Of a DNA stretch of 64,000 nucleotides, positions 1 to 31,480 are shown piece after piece. This DNA is from Halichondria panicea (Eukaryota > Porifera > Demospongiae > Suberitida > Halichondriidae): the NCBI RefSeq assembly GCF_963675165.1, contig NC_087380.1:5960071-6024070 (forward strand). The letters run 5' to 3'. A program made the translations under genes and the position numbers. How positions within the stretch are numbered: position 1 is the first letter of the stretch; each line of letters starts with the position of its first letter. The notes under the pieces are model-generated. The model saw nothing but the letters and a program-made list of their open reading frames with translations. It was not told the origin of the DNA and made no database searches.

Positions 1-985
1 GTGAGAACTCCGATGTAGCGATGTAATCGGTGGGATTATGGCAGCAGCTGTGAGCGTCATTGTGCACGGGAAAGCTGCAGCCGGTGCCACGGTAACGTTC
101 TTCCCACCAGAGATTGGGTGTCGTGCGAGAGCAGAGATGGTGGTCATGGTGGTAGGGTGGATTAGAACAGTGGCCTACAGAAATGTAAATAACACTAATT
201 TCTTTAGCTATCTGCACTCTCACCTGCACAATAGTTGTTTTTATTGCAGTTGCAATTCTCGATTGAACTTTTTTTTCCGTTCACATTTTTGACTGGTGGC
301 AGCAGCTCCTGGTTGCTATGTAGATAGCTTGAATTCAGAATGTAAATCTCCGGGCATGGAGCCTATATATAAGATGTTGATTGTAGAGTGCATGATAATA
401 ATGGCTATTATAACATGAAACACTCCACTGACAGATGCCATTTCATGAAGCTAAAAAGCATTGACAAACATAATAAAAACTCACAATTGGAGGAAGAAAG
501 AGCCTCACTTTTAGCACTGACTCTTGTTTTGGACCAACCTATATATAATTGTGCAGAGAAATACAAATGCATACTGTGACTATATACATGCACTTACTAA
601 TGTAAGACGATGGCCAACATTACGCAAGAAGATGTAACTTTCTGGCAGAAAATTGCTGTCGAGTTGCTGGGATACTTCGTCCTTTAAGTCAACAAGTGTG
701 ACATCAGGGCATACCCTGAGGAAATTGAAGTTAGTGCTACCAATCCAGCAGCTGTGTAACTGCATGGATACTGTTGTTATGTGAACATTACCTCACAAAC
801 CCCGCTGATATTGACGTTGTGCACGTACTCAAATTAGCGTGCCTGAGGTCAGTCTTCCACTGTGACTGAGGAACTACAAGGATGTTCACATCGATCTTCT
901 GCAAGGAGTACATAATCATTGCATATGAAGTACTTATAGTCATATTTGCACCCTCACGCAAACCAAAGAACAAACCAAAGATCAT
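1..985 (-). CDS. SPATA1-like protein, N-terminal exons (partial, runs off left edge)
   Basis: Four minus-strand exons can be chained with consistent phases: about 985-792 (donor GTAATG), 715-598 (acceptor CCTCAG, donor GTAAGT), 538-485 (donor GTGAGT) and 174-1 (open to the edge). Exon 1 ends in ISAGFV, continued by R-VCPDVTLVDLKDEV and then by a block with YIFLRNVGHRLTL; exon 3 holds PKQESVLK followed by LFLPP. This order (a beta strand with VPQSQW, the SAGF-R-V-PD-TL motif, the FL-VG-L motif, KQES-L, PP) matches what I recall of the ubiquitin-like N-terminal part of SPATA1, a poorly understood protein linked to sperm/cilia. The start is unsure: a Met at 985 opens the frame, but a good acceptor (CTCCTTGCAG) just before position 898 would make this an internal exon with the true exon 1 further right. 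The gene is divergent from DIMT1. The last exon (1-174) is alanine/threonine-rich and is assigned only by phase and acceptor. Confidence 0.55.
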
Positions 986-1728
986 TGTTTATTTTGGCTT
1001 GTAGATAGCTGGTAGTTTAGAGCGCTTGTAGTTAGTTTGTAGTTAGCTAGCTACCTTGTACATACTATAGACTTGCAAGCCATCACTGTTGCACGGCAAA
1101 CAGTAGACTGCATGGTCAAACTCCGTGTAGAGACTCGTGTTGCTCAGTCAGCATATCACATAAAGATTGTAAATGGCTGCGGTTTTTGTGACGTCAGTCT
1201 ACTGCACGTGATACTTAGAGTTTTCAATATATACGTCACTATATCAATGCAGATCTTGTGGTACTGCATGCGATGCGGTCTAGCCACTGAGTTGCCACAT
1301 ATATCGTGGCAAACGTTGCACGAGTTTTTACACGGGATTTGACCAATCTACTGTTCCCCGTGCAACAGTGACGGCTTGCGAGTTTATGTACATACCTTGT
1401 CTGCATGATCATGATTGCCTGGGTCTTCTTTACAGGAATACATTATGATCCCTCAAATTATCATGAACATGTTTACAGCCACTCTACAGATCACACTTCT
1501 CTAATAATTATGCTTTTGGAGAGCTGTCCCACAGTACTCAGTACATCACTTAGCAACAATTGCCACTGTCAGACTGCAGTCGATCCACGTACTTGATCTT
1601 CTGCAACACTGAAAATGAACAAATTGGGGCGGGGCTCGAACGCTTCACTTCAGTAGTTTTAACCACGTGGTCACAAAAACAAAGTCACCTGTACGTACGT
1701 ACCTAGCACCTTATCTCAAACAATAATT
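986..1728. promoter_or_regulatory. Shared upstream region of SPATA1-like gene and DIMT1
   Basis: This interval separates two divergently oriented genes. It contains a perfect CRE/ATF palindrome TGACGTCA at 1189-1196, a CACGTG E-box at 1205-1210, a GC-box-like GGGGCGGGGC at 1626-1635 and a second E-box CCACGTGG at 1663-1670, about 60 bp before the DIMT1 start codon. E-boxes near ribosome-biogenesis genes are common in animals; use of these sites is inference. On the minus strand, 1622-1673 also resembles a decayed tRNA-type A/B-box pair (GTGGTTAA, then GTTCGAGCC), so the GC-box and second E-box could be chance features of a SINE remnant. Confidence 0.35.
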
Positions 1729-22827
<21,099 letters not shown>

Positions 22828-23249
22828 TGTACTTTGTTCAAGACAATAATTGTGTACGTGTTATTGCAGTAATTTTGCTCGTAAATGTCATAGAAATATT
22901 GTTTGTTTATTCATCATTAATTTTTCCAAGTGGTGAAGTACATGTACATGGAAATAAATAAATAAATATAACCAAGTAGTCTATTATAATAATTATGTTC
23001 ACAGAACACAACGAATAGTACAGAAAAATCTATACAACATGAACATACATCATTGTACTCTTGTAGTTCATTCGGACTAATATATAATATAGTCAAGTGA
23101 TTTCGATGGCTTGATCAATTTTAAAACCTAAATATTTGCTACTATTCCATTTTTGAATTTACCTGTGTGTTTAATTTGTTAAATTCGTCTAATTTTCAAC
23201 TTTCTCTAATTGTTTAATATAGAATGGCGAGGGTCTTTTTCTGTTCCTC

Positions 23250-23255
23250 TTTATT
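23250..23255 (-). terminator. Poly(A) signal overlapping the gene X stop codon
   Basis: The minus strand reads CAG-TAATAAAG: AATAAA begins inside the TAA stop codon at 23254-23256. Conserved in units 2 and 3. It leaves a very short 3' UTR and keeps the convergent DIMT1 and X transcripts about 0.3-0.4 kb apart. Confidence 0.6.
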
Positions 23256-24295
23256 ACTGAAAGTAAGTGTAAGCGGGGGAATCGATGCCTAGGCGAGTGT
23301 TAACCCACTGGTTTGTAGTGATCGTGTTCGTTGTTGGGAGGTTTAGTCCATCTGTTATGTTTTCGGCGTTGAGGACATCTGTATAGAGGTTTCGTGCAAC
23401 GTAGGGGTAGTGTTTGCACCCAGGGCGTAGTATGATAGAGGGGGTTAGGACCACACGGTTACAGGGGGCAGAGGGATTACATTCACAATGCTGCTGGGCC
23501 AACTGTGGATGGGAACAAGCAATATTATAATCATATTATTTTATTATCTTCACTTAGTACATGCAGTAAAGAAAGCTGTATATAGGTAGATTAATGCACT
23601 TTGCCGAGAGTATTTTACGATCTGATTTCTCACCACTGTTTTGTAATCGCTAAGCACAGCTGAGATGAGATCATCAACTCCTTGCATTTGATTTCGTGGC
23701 TCGTCTTGAAGCTGATTGGCTGATTGCGAAGCCAGTCTGGCCAGATCAGCATATCCCTGGAGCGCGGCCAATGAATTCCAAATGTTGTTGTTGCTGCTAT
23801 CAATGTCGTATGCTTTTGTGATCTCTGGTGTGCTGCACTGGTGCTCTTGATCAATCTGCAACAAGGTAGAGCCTGGTTAATTAACTAGCTCTACATGTGG
23901 TTGTGGTTATGTTTACTCTTTCCTATGCATGGAACAATAGACTAATGATTATAGCCACTTACGAAATTTCTGTAGCTTCTTTGCACAATTTTGCTGTAAT
24001 CATCGAGCAGATATAATCCTTCAAGCAGATAGCCAGCAGCCACTGCAAAGTCGTGACCTTCACCAGGTGCACTGCAGTTGAACCCTGAGGCTGAGAGCTG
24101 AGATTGAGCGATAGCAGCAGCAGTTGTGGGCGTTGAATTGGTGGGGCTCGTGGTGTTGTAGCTTTCAGCTATGCTTTCAGTTGTGTTTGTGATCAGCTCT
24201 CCTGCACTTTCTGTGTTTGGTAGCGGTGCTGCAATGGCTCCACATAGTGCAGACAGCACAAAAAAAGCAAAGCATAGCATAAGGTTGGCATTCAT
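23254..24295 (-). CDS. Gene X copy 1: secreted glycoprotein of unknown family
   Basis: Three coding exons: 24295-23963, 23855-23619 (or to 23634, a second possible donor) and 23502-23254, all joined in phase 0; 272 (or 267) aa. The N-terminus starts MNANLMLCFAFFVLSALCGA with likely signal cleavage after GAIAA. A Thr/Ser-rich stretch follows with sequons (NTT, NTT, NST, NCS; a fifth, NIT, in exon 3). Mature cysteines number six: one in exon 1 (FNCSAP), one in exon 2 (HQCSTP), four in exon 3 (HCEC, PC, GC). Two amphipathic helical stretches are seen (GYLLEGLYLLDDYSKIVQ; LAALQGYADLARLASQ). Introns are about 107-131 bp. A TATA box lies at 24408-24415. It is convergent with DIMT1 and divergent from gene Y. 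I do not recognise the family; a secreted helical ligand is one possibility. Confidence 0.8.
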
Positions 24296-24718
24296 GATGG
24301 GATTTGGGGTGTTGATTTTTTTGAAGAACTTTCTGTTTTTTTCACTTCTTCACAAGTAGTTTGCAAGATTGTAAAGTGTTCATGCTCTTCCATGACAAAG
24401 AAACTCATATTTATAGTCTACCATGCCTAAATCCCAGACCTCTATCTGGAGAGAAACCCCAGTAGAGCTGGAAATGAAGAGCTTGATGGGTTTCTTGGAT
24501 GTCAGTTACGAAATTGTTTAAAGATTAGGTTACCGATAACTGGACAGTTAGACAGGAGCACATGAAAACATCAGCCCAAGCTCCTCTTACAGAGAGCCCT
24601 CTACAAGCAACCATGGCAGTTGATTCTACCAGAAGAGATATAACTTTGCTGCATAGTCAGACCAGACTCACTTCCTATGGTGTAAAGAGATACTAGAGGA
24701 AGACATTTTTGAGAACAG
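24296..24718. promoter_or_regulatory. Bidirectional promoter between genes X and Y (unit 1), with Y 5' UTR exon
   Basis: TATAAATA on the minus strand (24408-24415) stands about 113 bp before the X start. For Y, a non-coding exon appears to end at 24718 (GAGAACAG|GTAAGT) and to splice to the acceptor at 25005 (TTCATTGCAG); a weak TATA-like GATATAAC lies near 24640. The shared region implies possible co-regulation of X and Y (inference). Confidence 0.5.
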
Positions 24719-25159
24719 GTAAGTATTAATCACAATGCCTCAATCCATTTGCAAGATATTATCACAATTGTAAGAGTTGATAGTCCACTGTGTATAGATC
24801 AAGGTGCTTGAGAGGTCATAATAATCGTTTACTGTCCTGTTCGCTAACTACGTACACTGTGTCTATCTCTTTGTGTGATCGTGTGATCGTTTTTTCGTAT
24901 TGCATAACTGACATTACTCATGCATCATCTAACCATAAGGTTTATTCATAGCAGCTTTGTATAAGGAAATGAGTATACTCTGCATGGGATTTTTCTTCAT
25001 TGCAGAATATTGCAGGTCATGCATGGGGGAATGGAAGAAAATAGCTTTCAAAATGACTATAAAAATGCTCAAAGTGATACCTGTCTTCAGTTAACTTCTT
25101 CTCAAAACAATATCACTTCAGACAACTTAACCGATCACTTCTATCTATATCAGCTGATA

Positions 25160-26712
25160 ATGGCGCCTAGAGTCATCATCATTCTACTGTTCAGTCTTAC
25201 TTACTCAACTATTACTCTAACAGCACCTGTGCCTCGATCACAGAATAGTGTCGAAGATGGCAGACCTCGAAGACAGACCTTAGGAACACCTAGCATTGTC
25301 TCGATTATGGTGGCTTCAGACTCATCTGATGAAAACTGCCCAATATATGGTGACAGAGATTGTGGAAAGGTTCAAGATATGCTGTGTGCAGCACAAACAT
25401 TTCAGCAAGAGTACATCAGGAGGCTGGTATGTTCAGTTCTGTTCTTCGTTGTATGATACATGTACAAATGTGTGACTGCATGTACGTATTGTAATTTTTT
25501 ATAATGTATTCTTTATCTCCATTAATTTTTTCAGAGCCAACCAGCCTCCATGCAATCAGTGGATTCCTGTGCAAGAGTTGCTTTCGCTCGTACCAACAAC
25601 ATAAGACATTTGTACGATGACTTCAAGACTCTCTCCTCTATTTTCATGCAAGTGGGACAGGACTTTTCATTTCCAAACTTTGCCGATACTCAGTGTCAAA
25701 TCAGGCACATTAACTCATATCTGGGAGAAACGGTATAGTGCATGTATCATATATTATAGTGCTAACCCAAAAGAGAGTTACCTCAGCTAATTAAACTTGT
25801 GTAGCTTGCTAGGTTCTTTGGGAATTACTCTTTTAATTATTTTACAGGTTGACTATTTCTGTGAGTACAACAAGACTGAGTGTGGAACAGTTCGTTATGT
25901 TTGCAACACTGATTTCATCCCCAATCCGACATTTAACTACACAAGGGATCAATTTGATGAGGAGTGTTTCGATAATCTCCTTAACTCACTCCAGATGGCT
26001 CTTAACCTGCTCCATCACCAATATTTCTCGGCAGTTTCAGGACAAAGTATTTGTGCGCGTCCTGGTGCTACTTGCTTCAGAGCATCGCACGACCAGACAG
26101 CCTCGTTGGAATCATTCAGAGCAATCCTCAGAGAAAGACAACAAAGCCTGCCATCTTCACTTGTAAGTATAGAGCAAGTAATTATAGGAGACCACTTGCA
26201 CAGTACGCTAAACAGTCATGGAGCACAATTAATGGTTTATTCTTTTTTCAGATTACTCACAATGATGTGGAATGCAGACCTGCTATTGTATTTGAACCGT
26301 CTGTGCTCAACTTGTACTCATCCTTGGTTGAGACGAGTCGAGAGCTGTCCACTGTATCAAACCAGAGTGACCTTGTTCAGCAACTGAACTTAACTGTTTT
26401 GCCTCTTCTTCATGATGTAGTGGTGAGTCTTTCGTGATGTTTGCTAAATACTGTTTTCTTCTGCACTTAATTTTGCTGCTGGAAATAATGCTCATTTCTC
26501 CTTTATTCTTTCAGACACCAGTTGTTGATGAGAGTGCATTGAATGGACTGAGTATCACCATTCCTAGCAGCCCGCAAGAACACTCTGAAGATGAAGCAAT
26601 GGCCAGCTGCCTTGTAACTCGTCTGAGCATAACGTACGAGGCCCTAATGCACGATCAGCTTCGTCACCATTGGACAGTACTGAACAGAGCAAGAGATACT
26701 GGCTGCGTCTAA
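25160..26712 (+). CDS. Gene Y copy 1: secreted cysteine-rich protein of unknown family
   Basis: Five coding exons: 25160-25426, 25535-25732, 25848-26162, 26252-26422, 26515-26712; all four introns (89-115 bp) are phase 0; 382 aa. The start at 25160 (ATAATGG, strong context) gives a signal peptide MAPRVIIILLFSLTYSTITL-TA, followed by a furin-type site R-P-R-R (residues 35-38), so a short propeptide is likely. The mature chain has 14 cysteines and sequons NKT, NYT, NQS, NLT. Helix-like stretches include CAAQTFQQEYIRRL, FDNLLNSLQMALNLLH and VLNLYSSLVETSRELST. In-frame ATGs upstream (25019, 25031) could give a form extended by up to 47 residues. The gene is divergent from X. No known domain was recognised. 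The all-phase-0, five-exon layout recalls some helical cytokine genes, but that is only an analogy. Confidence 0.85.
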
Positions 26713-27424
26713 AACCAGTGACACGGACTTCACCATGGAAGCTATGAACAATGACTTCAGGACACTGTTAACATTTAATGCGGCAAAGATTTTAGATAGC
26801 ATTTACTACCCAATTCTTTTGATAGAATCACTTAACTTCATTTTTTCTCACTTTTTATTTGAGTTTGTGTATAGCTAGGTCTCTATTAATAATTATTACT
26901 ATTACTTTCAAAAAAAGGACCTCTAAACAGAATGAAAGCACCGTGGGTGTTAATGCCTCAGTGGAAGTGCCAAAGCTACATAAAGCTAGCTTTTATACAC
27001 ACATTGATTCATGATGAACATTTTTAATTTTGCAGAATCCAGGGAAACTCAAAGAGTGGGTAATGATCGACGATGATTGTTGTTAAAAACGATTGATGTC
27101 AAAAGTTCATTGCAGCAAGTTTAATAGCAGAGCCTTGCAGCTCTCTTCTCACTCTTGCAGCTACTAATAGCTATAGCGTTCTAGTGCAGAGCTAACTATT
27201 AAGTAGAGTAGCAACACTTGGTGAACAAGTTTTCCTACAGATTCTTTTGAAAAGGCTGCAATGGCATTCCAAATATTAAGCAAAACTAGGCATAACTCGA
27301 GACGAAGCTTTATTTTGCATATCCACGAACACGAATCCAAGAAAACATGACTAGAAGCCTATAGAAACTCTTACTTGCACTTCATTGATCCTTGAGCAGC
27401 TAGCTGTACGTACATACATGTAAC
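26713..27424. other. Gene Y 3' flank
   Basis: No clear exon. AT-rich; no canonical AATAAA found close to the Y stop (ATTAATAATT at about 26885 is the nearest candidate). The stretch 27125-27320 is the inverted relative of the dispersed repeat at 6238-6400. Confidence 0.5.
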
Positions 27425-28680
27425 CATAGATACTGTACACTCCGTGGATGTGAAACACTTCCGCCCACTACCAAAAGTCCTGAAACACTCATTGCAACGG
27501 ATGACACGGACCCAGTATCCGGAATTCCGTATAGTATACGGAATCTACTGCATGGATACAATAATAACAGTAACTACGTGTGAGTGATAGGATAACTGAA
27601 GCTCCCAGTCCAAGTTCTTCCAGTGCTAACTGATTCTCTGCGCAGGGAAAGCCAAGAGAGATGTTCATGAATGAAAGTGGAAATGCAGAAATCATATTGG
27701 AACCTGATCTAGCTACATGTACACTGCTGACTTAATTTTTGTGATGACATTGTATATATAGCACAGCATGTATGCACACAGAATATTATATAGGCAGGCA
27801 TCCATGCACGGAGATAGACTTAGTAATAGACAACTAAATGGACAACTAAAACTGATTTAAAGTTGAAGGAGGATTCTTCTTCGTCTTATCGCTACTTGTG
27901 CTCGTACACTTGTTTGTTAGTCTTGCATCAGGGAATAATTATGCTCCTTTCCGCTTCCTTTGGTGATAGAGCATTACCTAAATTAAAAAAGTATGTTAGT
28001 AATAATAATTTACTCAGGCCGCTGTTGTACGATCATGTATGCATTATCATCATACAGTACATTTTTATGAGTAAACATGTTCACCACAAAAAGACACGCT
28101 TTCCTGAAATAACAAAACATTTACTGAGGGTCAAAATAGATTCTCCTGGTATAAGGACATCTATATTATTGAATGACCACATCATTTAAGTGATGGAGCT
28201 TTTTGTTGGCAAGATCGCCTAACCACAAGATAGGTACTGTTGAACACCTATTTTTGACCTATCATTCAGTTTGCTGCTAGCCTTATACATTTCCTTAAGT
28301 GCTGAACACATTCTCCCAGTACTTCACTTCATAGACTAACAGGAAAGCAAAGCGAAATGTTCCAACCATAAACCCAACCAAAGATCGCCTAACCACAAAC
28401 TTGTCACCTAGTAAGTTACAGACAAAAATGAGCTCCAAAAGGCTATCCACTAATAATGTAGGCTCAATATACATGCTCTATGATAGACTTACCTCCCACC
28501 TACGAGTACAGCAAGCCTTCTCCTCAACTGAAGCCACAAGTGCGCAGCTGTGCAAGAAAAACAACACTAAAAGTGTCCATTTCTGCAGCTGGGTGCCGTT
28601 GCAGTGAGTGAACACGAATACTCCGTAATCTACCCGTATACTACCTACGTTTCACATCCACGGAGTGTACAGTATCTATG
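27425..28680. mobile_element. 1,256-bp TIR DNA transposon, unit 1 only
   Basis: Perfect 32-bp terminal inverted repeats (27425-27456 and 28649-28680; outer end CATAGATACTGTACACTCCG) flanked by a 7-bp direct duplication ATGTAAC (27418-27424, 28681-28687). Unit 2 has the empty site ATGTGAC at 46588-46594. No recognisable transposase; the 108-codon frame at 27863-28189 has no motif and may be chance. A direct repeat GATCGCCTAACCACAA occurs inside (about 28213 and 28383). Superfamily not assignable; a 7-bp duplication is unusual. Confidence 0.9.
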
Positions 28681-30130
28681 ATGTAACAGTCTACACACAC
28701 TATCGTATCAGAGCTCTGCTATACCGTATTACCTCGATTGGATTGCGCATGCGCACCAAGACATCTCCAAGTATATCAACTTGATTGCTCTCGCAAGTTG
28801 TACCATAGATAGTATCTATGGTTGTACTAACTTGAGATTTTTGCCAGACGTGCCATGGCGTTCTTGATATCTTGTATTGGTCACTGCTATAATTTTACGT
28901 TCTCTCATAATGGACCCCTCCCATCAGAGGACAACCTCTATAAGGATACTAGCTATGGCACGGATTGAAATCACTATCTTGATGCATGTTTTTTACTTTT
29001 AGCTATAAAAATGGAGGCTACAAAAGATGAAAAGAGTCGATGACGTAGCGCATCACGGATACGGATATTCGACCATTCAATCCTTTCCTTCCTTTATCTC
29101 TTCACCAGAGAACTGCCTCCGAAAAGAGGACAAAAGCTCTGCTCCTAAACTGTCCTTTATTTGAAAGTTCCACTGTATTGGGGCGCGATCAATTTGGCAC
29201 CATGTAAACAGGTAAAAGTGTATGGGTATATCGTTGATATAGACCAGATATAAGTAGGGCCTGATAAATTATGCTCTTAATGTCTATTTTTGGTAAAGAT
29301 CATTAGTTTTGCATAACAACATTTCAGGGCAAAAAATGGCTGAAGGTGGTGGTCAGTTCAAGTCAGCTAGATATAACTGACTGAGAATCATGATAATTAT
29401 GTCTTGTGTGCTGTGTTATATTGTCTTTTATGTCACATTTTTGGGTAGTCACATTTAAAGAATAGAATAATGGGAGAAAAAAGTATAATTAATTTTATCA
29501 GGGCCAAATGAAAAGGCCTGCCTTTTCTGGAACACCAGATACAACTGGTAAAAAGGAAAGGATGAAGCTGTCCACCTTTGATTCATGTGCCTGCTGTACA
29601 TAAAGAATAAGATGCCACAAACCGAGACTCATCAAGTGCATGCATGGTCTTTACCCGTTCAAAAACCTAACTGACATGAGCTTTACCGCCATTGACCCTT
29701 TACCCGCCATTGACTCGATACAACGAGTCATAATGCCTGCGCACTGTGTCCATCCGAAATGTCACAAAGAGCGCACAAAGTTGCTAAAATCTGTAAGTAA
29801 ACCGTAATTTTTCGCCTGCATGGCGGATCGCAGGATCTTAAGGGGGGGGGGCGAAAACATCCCAGCAATTTTAAGGTTTCAGCACGTCATTTGGTCGGGA
29901 TGTACGCTACAGTTTCGTGTCCTTCAGTAGTTACAAAACTCAGTACTTAATCTACTTAGCTCTCTAAGCAAATGGATTGTCTATAATGTTCTACTGCGAT
30001 CTTAGAAGCGATGTTTATACTGCTATGGTTTACCTTTTTCAGCATATAACAGCATAGGACTTGATAATACACAATTAGCTATAGTTAATAATAGCTAGTA
30101 GGTATGGAGGTAAAGTGCATCCTGAAAGAG
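28681..30130. other. Region between the TIR element and the gypsy-like remnant (unit 1)
   Basis: No gene I can support. There are scattered splice-like sites and a 20-codon frame at 29733-29792 starting M-P-A-H-C followed by C-H-K and a GTAAGT donor, vaguely like a THAP start. A poly-G run is at about 29840. Unit 2 keeps the same content with small differences. Confidence 0.4.
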
Positions 30131-30137
30131 ATCTGTG

Positions 30138-31480
30138 GCAAGGTTTTCCGGCAGTTGAAACGGGTTGGTTCTCATCTGGGGGTATAGTTTTGTCACAAAC
30201 GTATTCTCCTGTTTTGGAGCACAGCAATTGAGAGTCTGAAATGCGCCTGAGTATTCAGGTATCAAAATGATCTTGTTAGGGGCGTTCTTTTGAGTGAGAT
30301 CTATCAGGGATGCTGCGAAATTGGGGATGACATTTCTGTAATAATCTGTGAGTCCGAGAAAAGCTCTAACTTAATTGTTTGGTTCGAGGGTTTATTCTTC
30401 TTTGTTTTCAGGGGGCTGTATTTGCGATACAATATTGAGCGTGCTCTTTTGTCGCTCCCAGTGATCTAGTATTCCACATTTTCTGTTCGTCACAGGGGTT
30501 ACTGGGGCACTTGTTGGCAAGGTTTTCCGGCAGTTGAAACGGGTTGGTTCTCATCTGGGGGTATAGTTTTGTCACAAACATATTCTCCTGTTTTGGTCTC
30601 AAGCCCAGTGACCTAGTAGTCCATATGCATCTAGGTAGTATAGACTTTTGTCCTGTGGTGCAGTGAGTAGTCCTCTGCAAACTGGCCCCACTGGTTTTTG
30701 ACTTTCGTTCGCTTACATGAAGGCATACATCTGAGCTGTGGGTAAACCTCCCAAAAATTGCTCACTAACCAACCATGAGGTCAATCACTTGGGCATGCAA
30801 TGTCAGTACAGTCTCTTGTCCATCTGGTTGCTAAGTCTGTGAGAACAACTCCCTGAGTGATTCTCTGGTCTTCTGCTTGTGTGATCTGAATCATTGCCGA
30901 CATGTCTCCTCGTTGAGATATTTTATCTTCTAAGTATCGAGGTCTTCAACTAGTCATAGTCATAGGCTGCCATAGCTATACATAATTATGCCTGCTGTGC
31001 TTTGCCAGTTAGTTGAGGTGCAAGTACTACTTGCATCTCAACTAACTGGCAAAGCACATCACCTTCGAATGTAGCATGGGAGCATACAAGGTGGACAAGT
31101 CAAGGTGCATGCATGTACATGCCTACTGTATAGGCATGTACATGCACCTTGACTTGTTCACGTACTCGTATGATCCCATGCTGCATTAATTCGAAAGTGA
31201 TGAGATAGGCCTCGATGTCATCTGTGTCTAGGAGACTACTCAACTTCAGTGAGGGCCTGCTTTTGCCAGGTTAGTCGGTTTGCTGTCTTGTCCGTCACAA
31301 GCTTCTGAAGTAGTGCTATCTGTTCCTCTGCAAACTGCTTCTCCCGCATTTGTCTGTCTCTAGCAAGTTCCTCTTGTCGCTGTGGTATTTGTTCCTCTCT
31401 CTACTCCCTCTCGGCAGCTAGTTCTTATCGTCTTTGTTCCTCTCTTTGCTCTCTCTCTCGGCAGCTATAGTTCCTCTTAT
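30138..31480 (-). pseudogene. Ty3/gypsy-like LTR retrotransposon remnant (unit 1)
   Basis: On the minus strand from right to left: a charged coiled-coil Gag start (EELARDRQMREKQFAEEQ, about 31340), DTDDIEAYL (about 31220), LAPQLTGKAQ (about 31010), a capsid/SCAN-like block with FLGGLPTAQMYAF (about 30720-30750), then about 350 bp further on a polymerase hinge block with VRAFLGLTDYY and LTQKNAPNK (about 30370-30270). Many stops, frameshifts and rearrangements; no LTR pair or primer-binding site found. An 80-bp direct repeat occurs at 30138-30217 and 30516-30595. It lies at the right end of the unit. Confidence 0.75.
30996..31201. repeat. Two adjacent palindromes inside the Gag remnant (unit 1)
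   Basis: Palindrome 1: arms 30996-31026 and 31028-31058, 30 of 31 bases matching, 1-base loop. Palindrome 2: 31059-31201, imperfect, with its best arms centred near 31122-31126 (GGCATGTACATGC...). Together they read, on the minus strand, X, inverted X, inverted Y, Y, where X and Y are neighbouring Gag segments. Confidence 0.85.

Noticed and set aside
1622-1673. Minus-strand tRNA-like A and B boxes
   Set aside because: Too short between boxes for a tRNA; at most a decayed SINE head, noted under the promoter region.
23254-26712. Calling X or Y a true interleukin or interferon homologue
   Set aside because: Only secretion, helicity and phase-0 introns agree; 14 cysteines in Y are not typical, and no sequence motif supports homology.
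27863-28189. 108-codon frame inside the unit-1 TIR element
   Set aside because: No transposase motif or DDE/DDD pattern, no zinc-binding pattern; cannot be distinguished from chance.
29733-29792. Short M-P-x-x-C...C frame with a GTAAGT donor, THAP-like
   Set aside because: Only 20 codons, and I found no following exon with the rest of a THAP domain.
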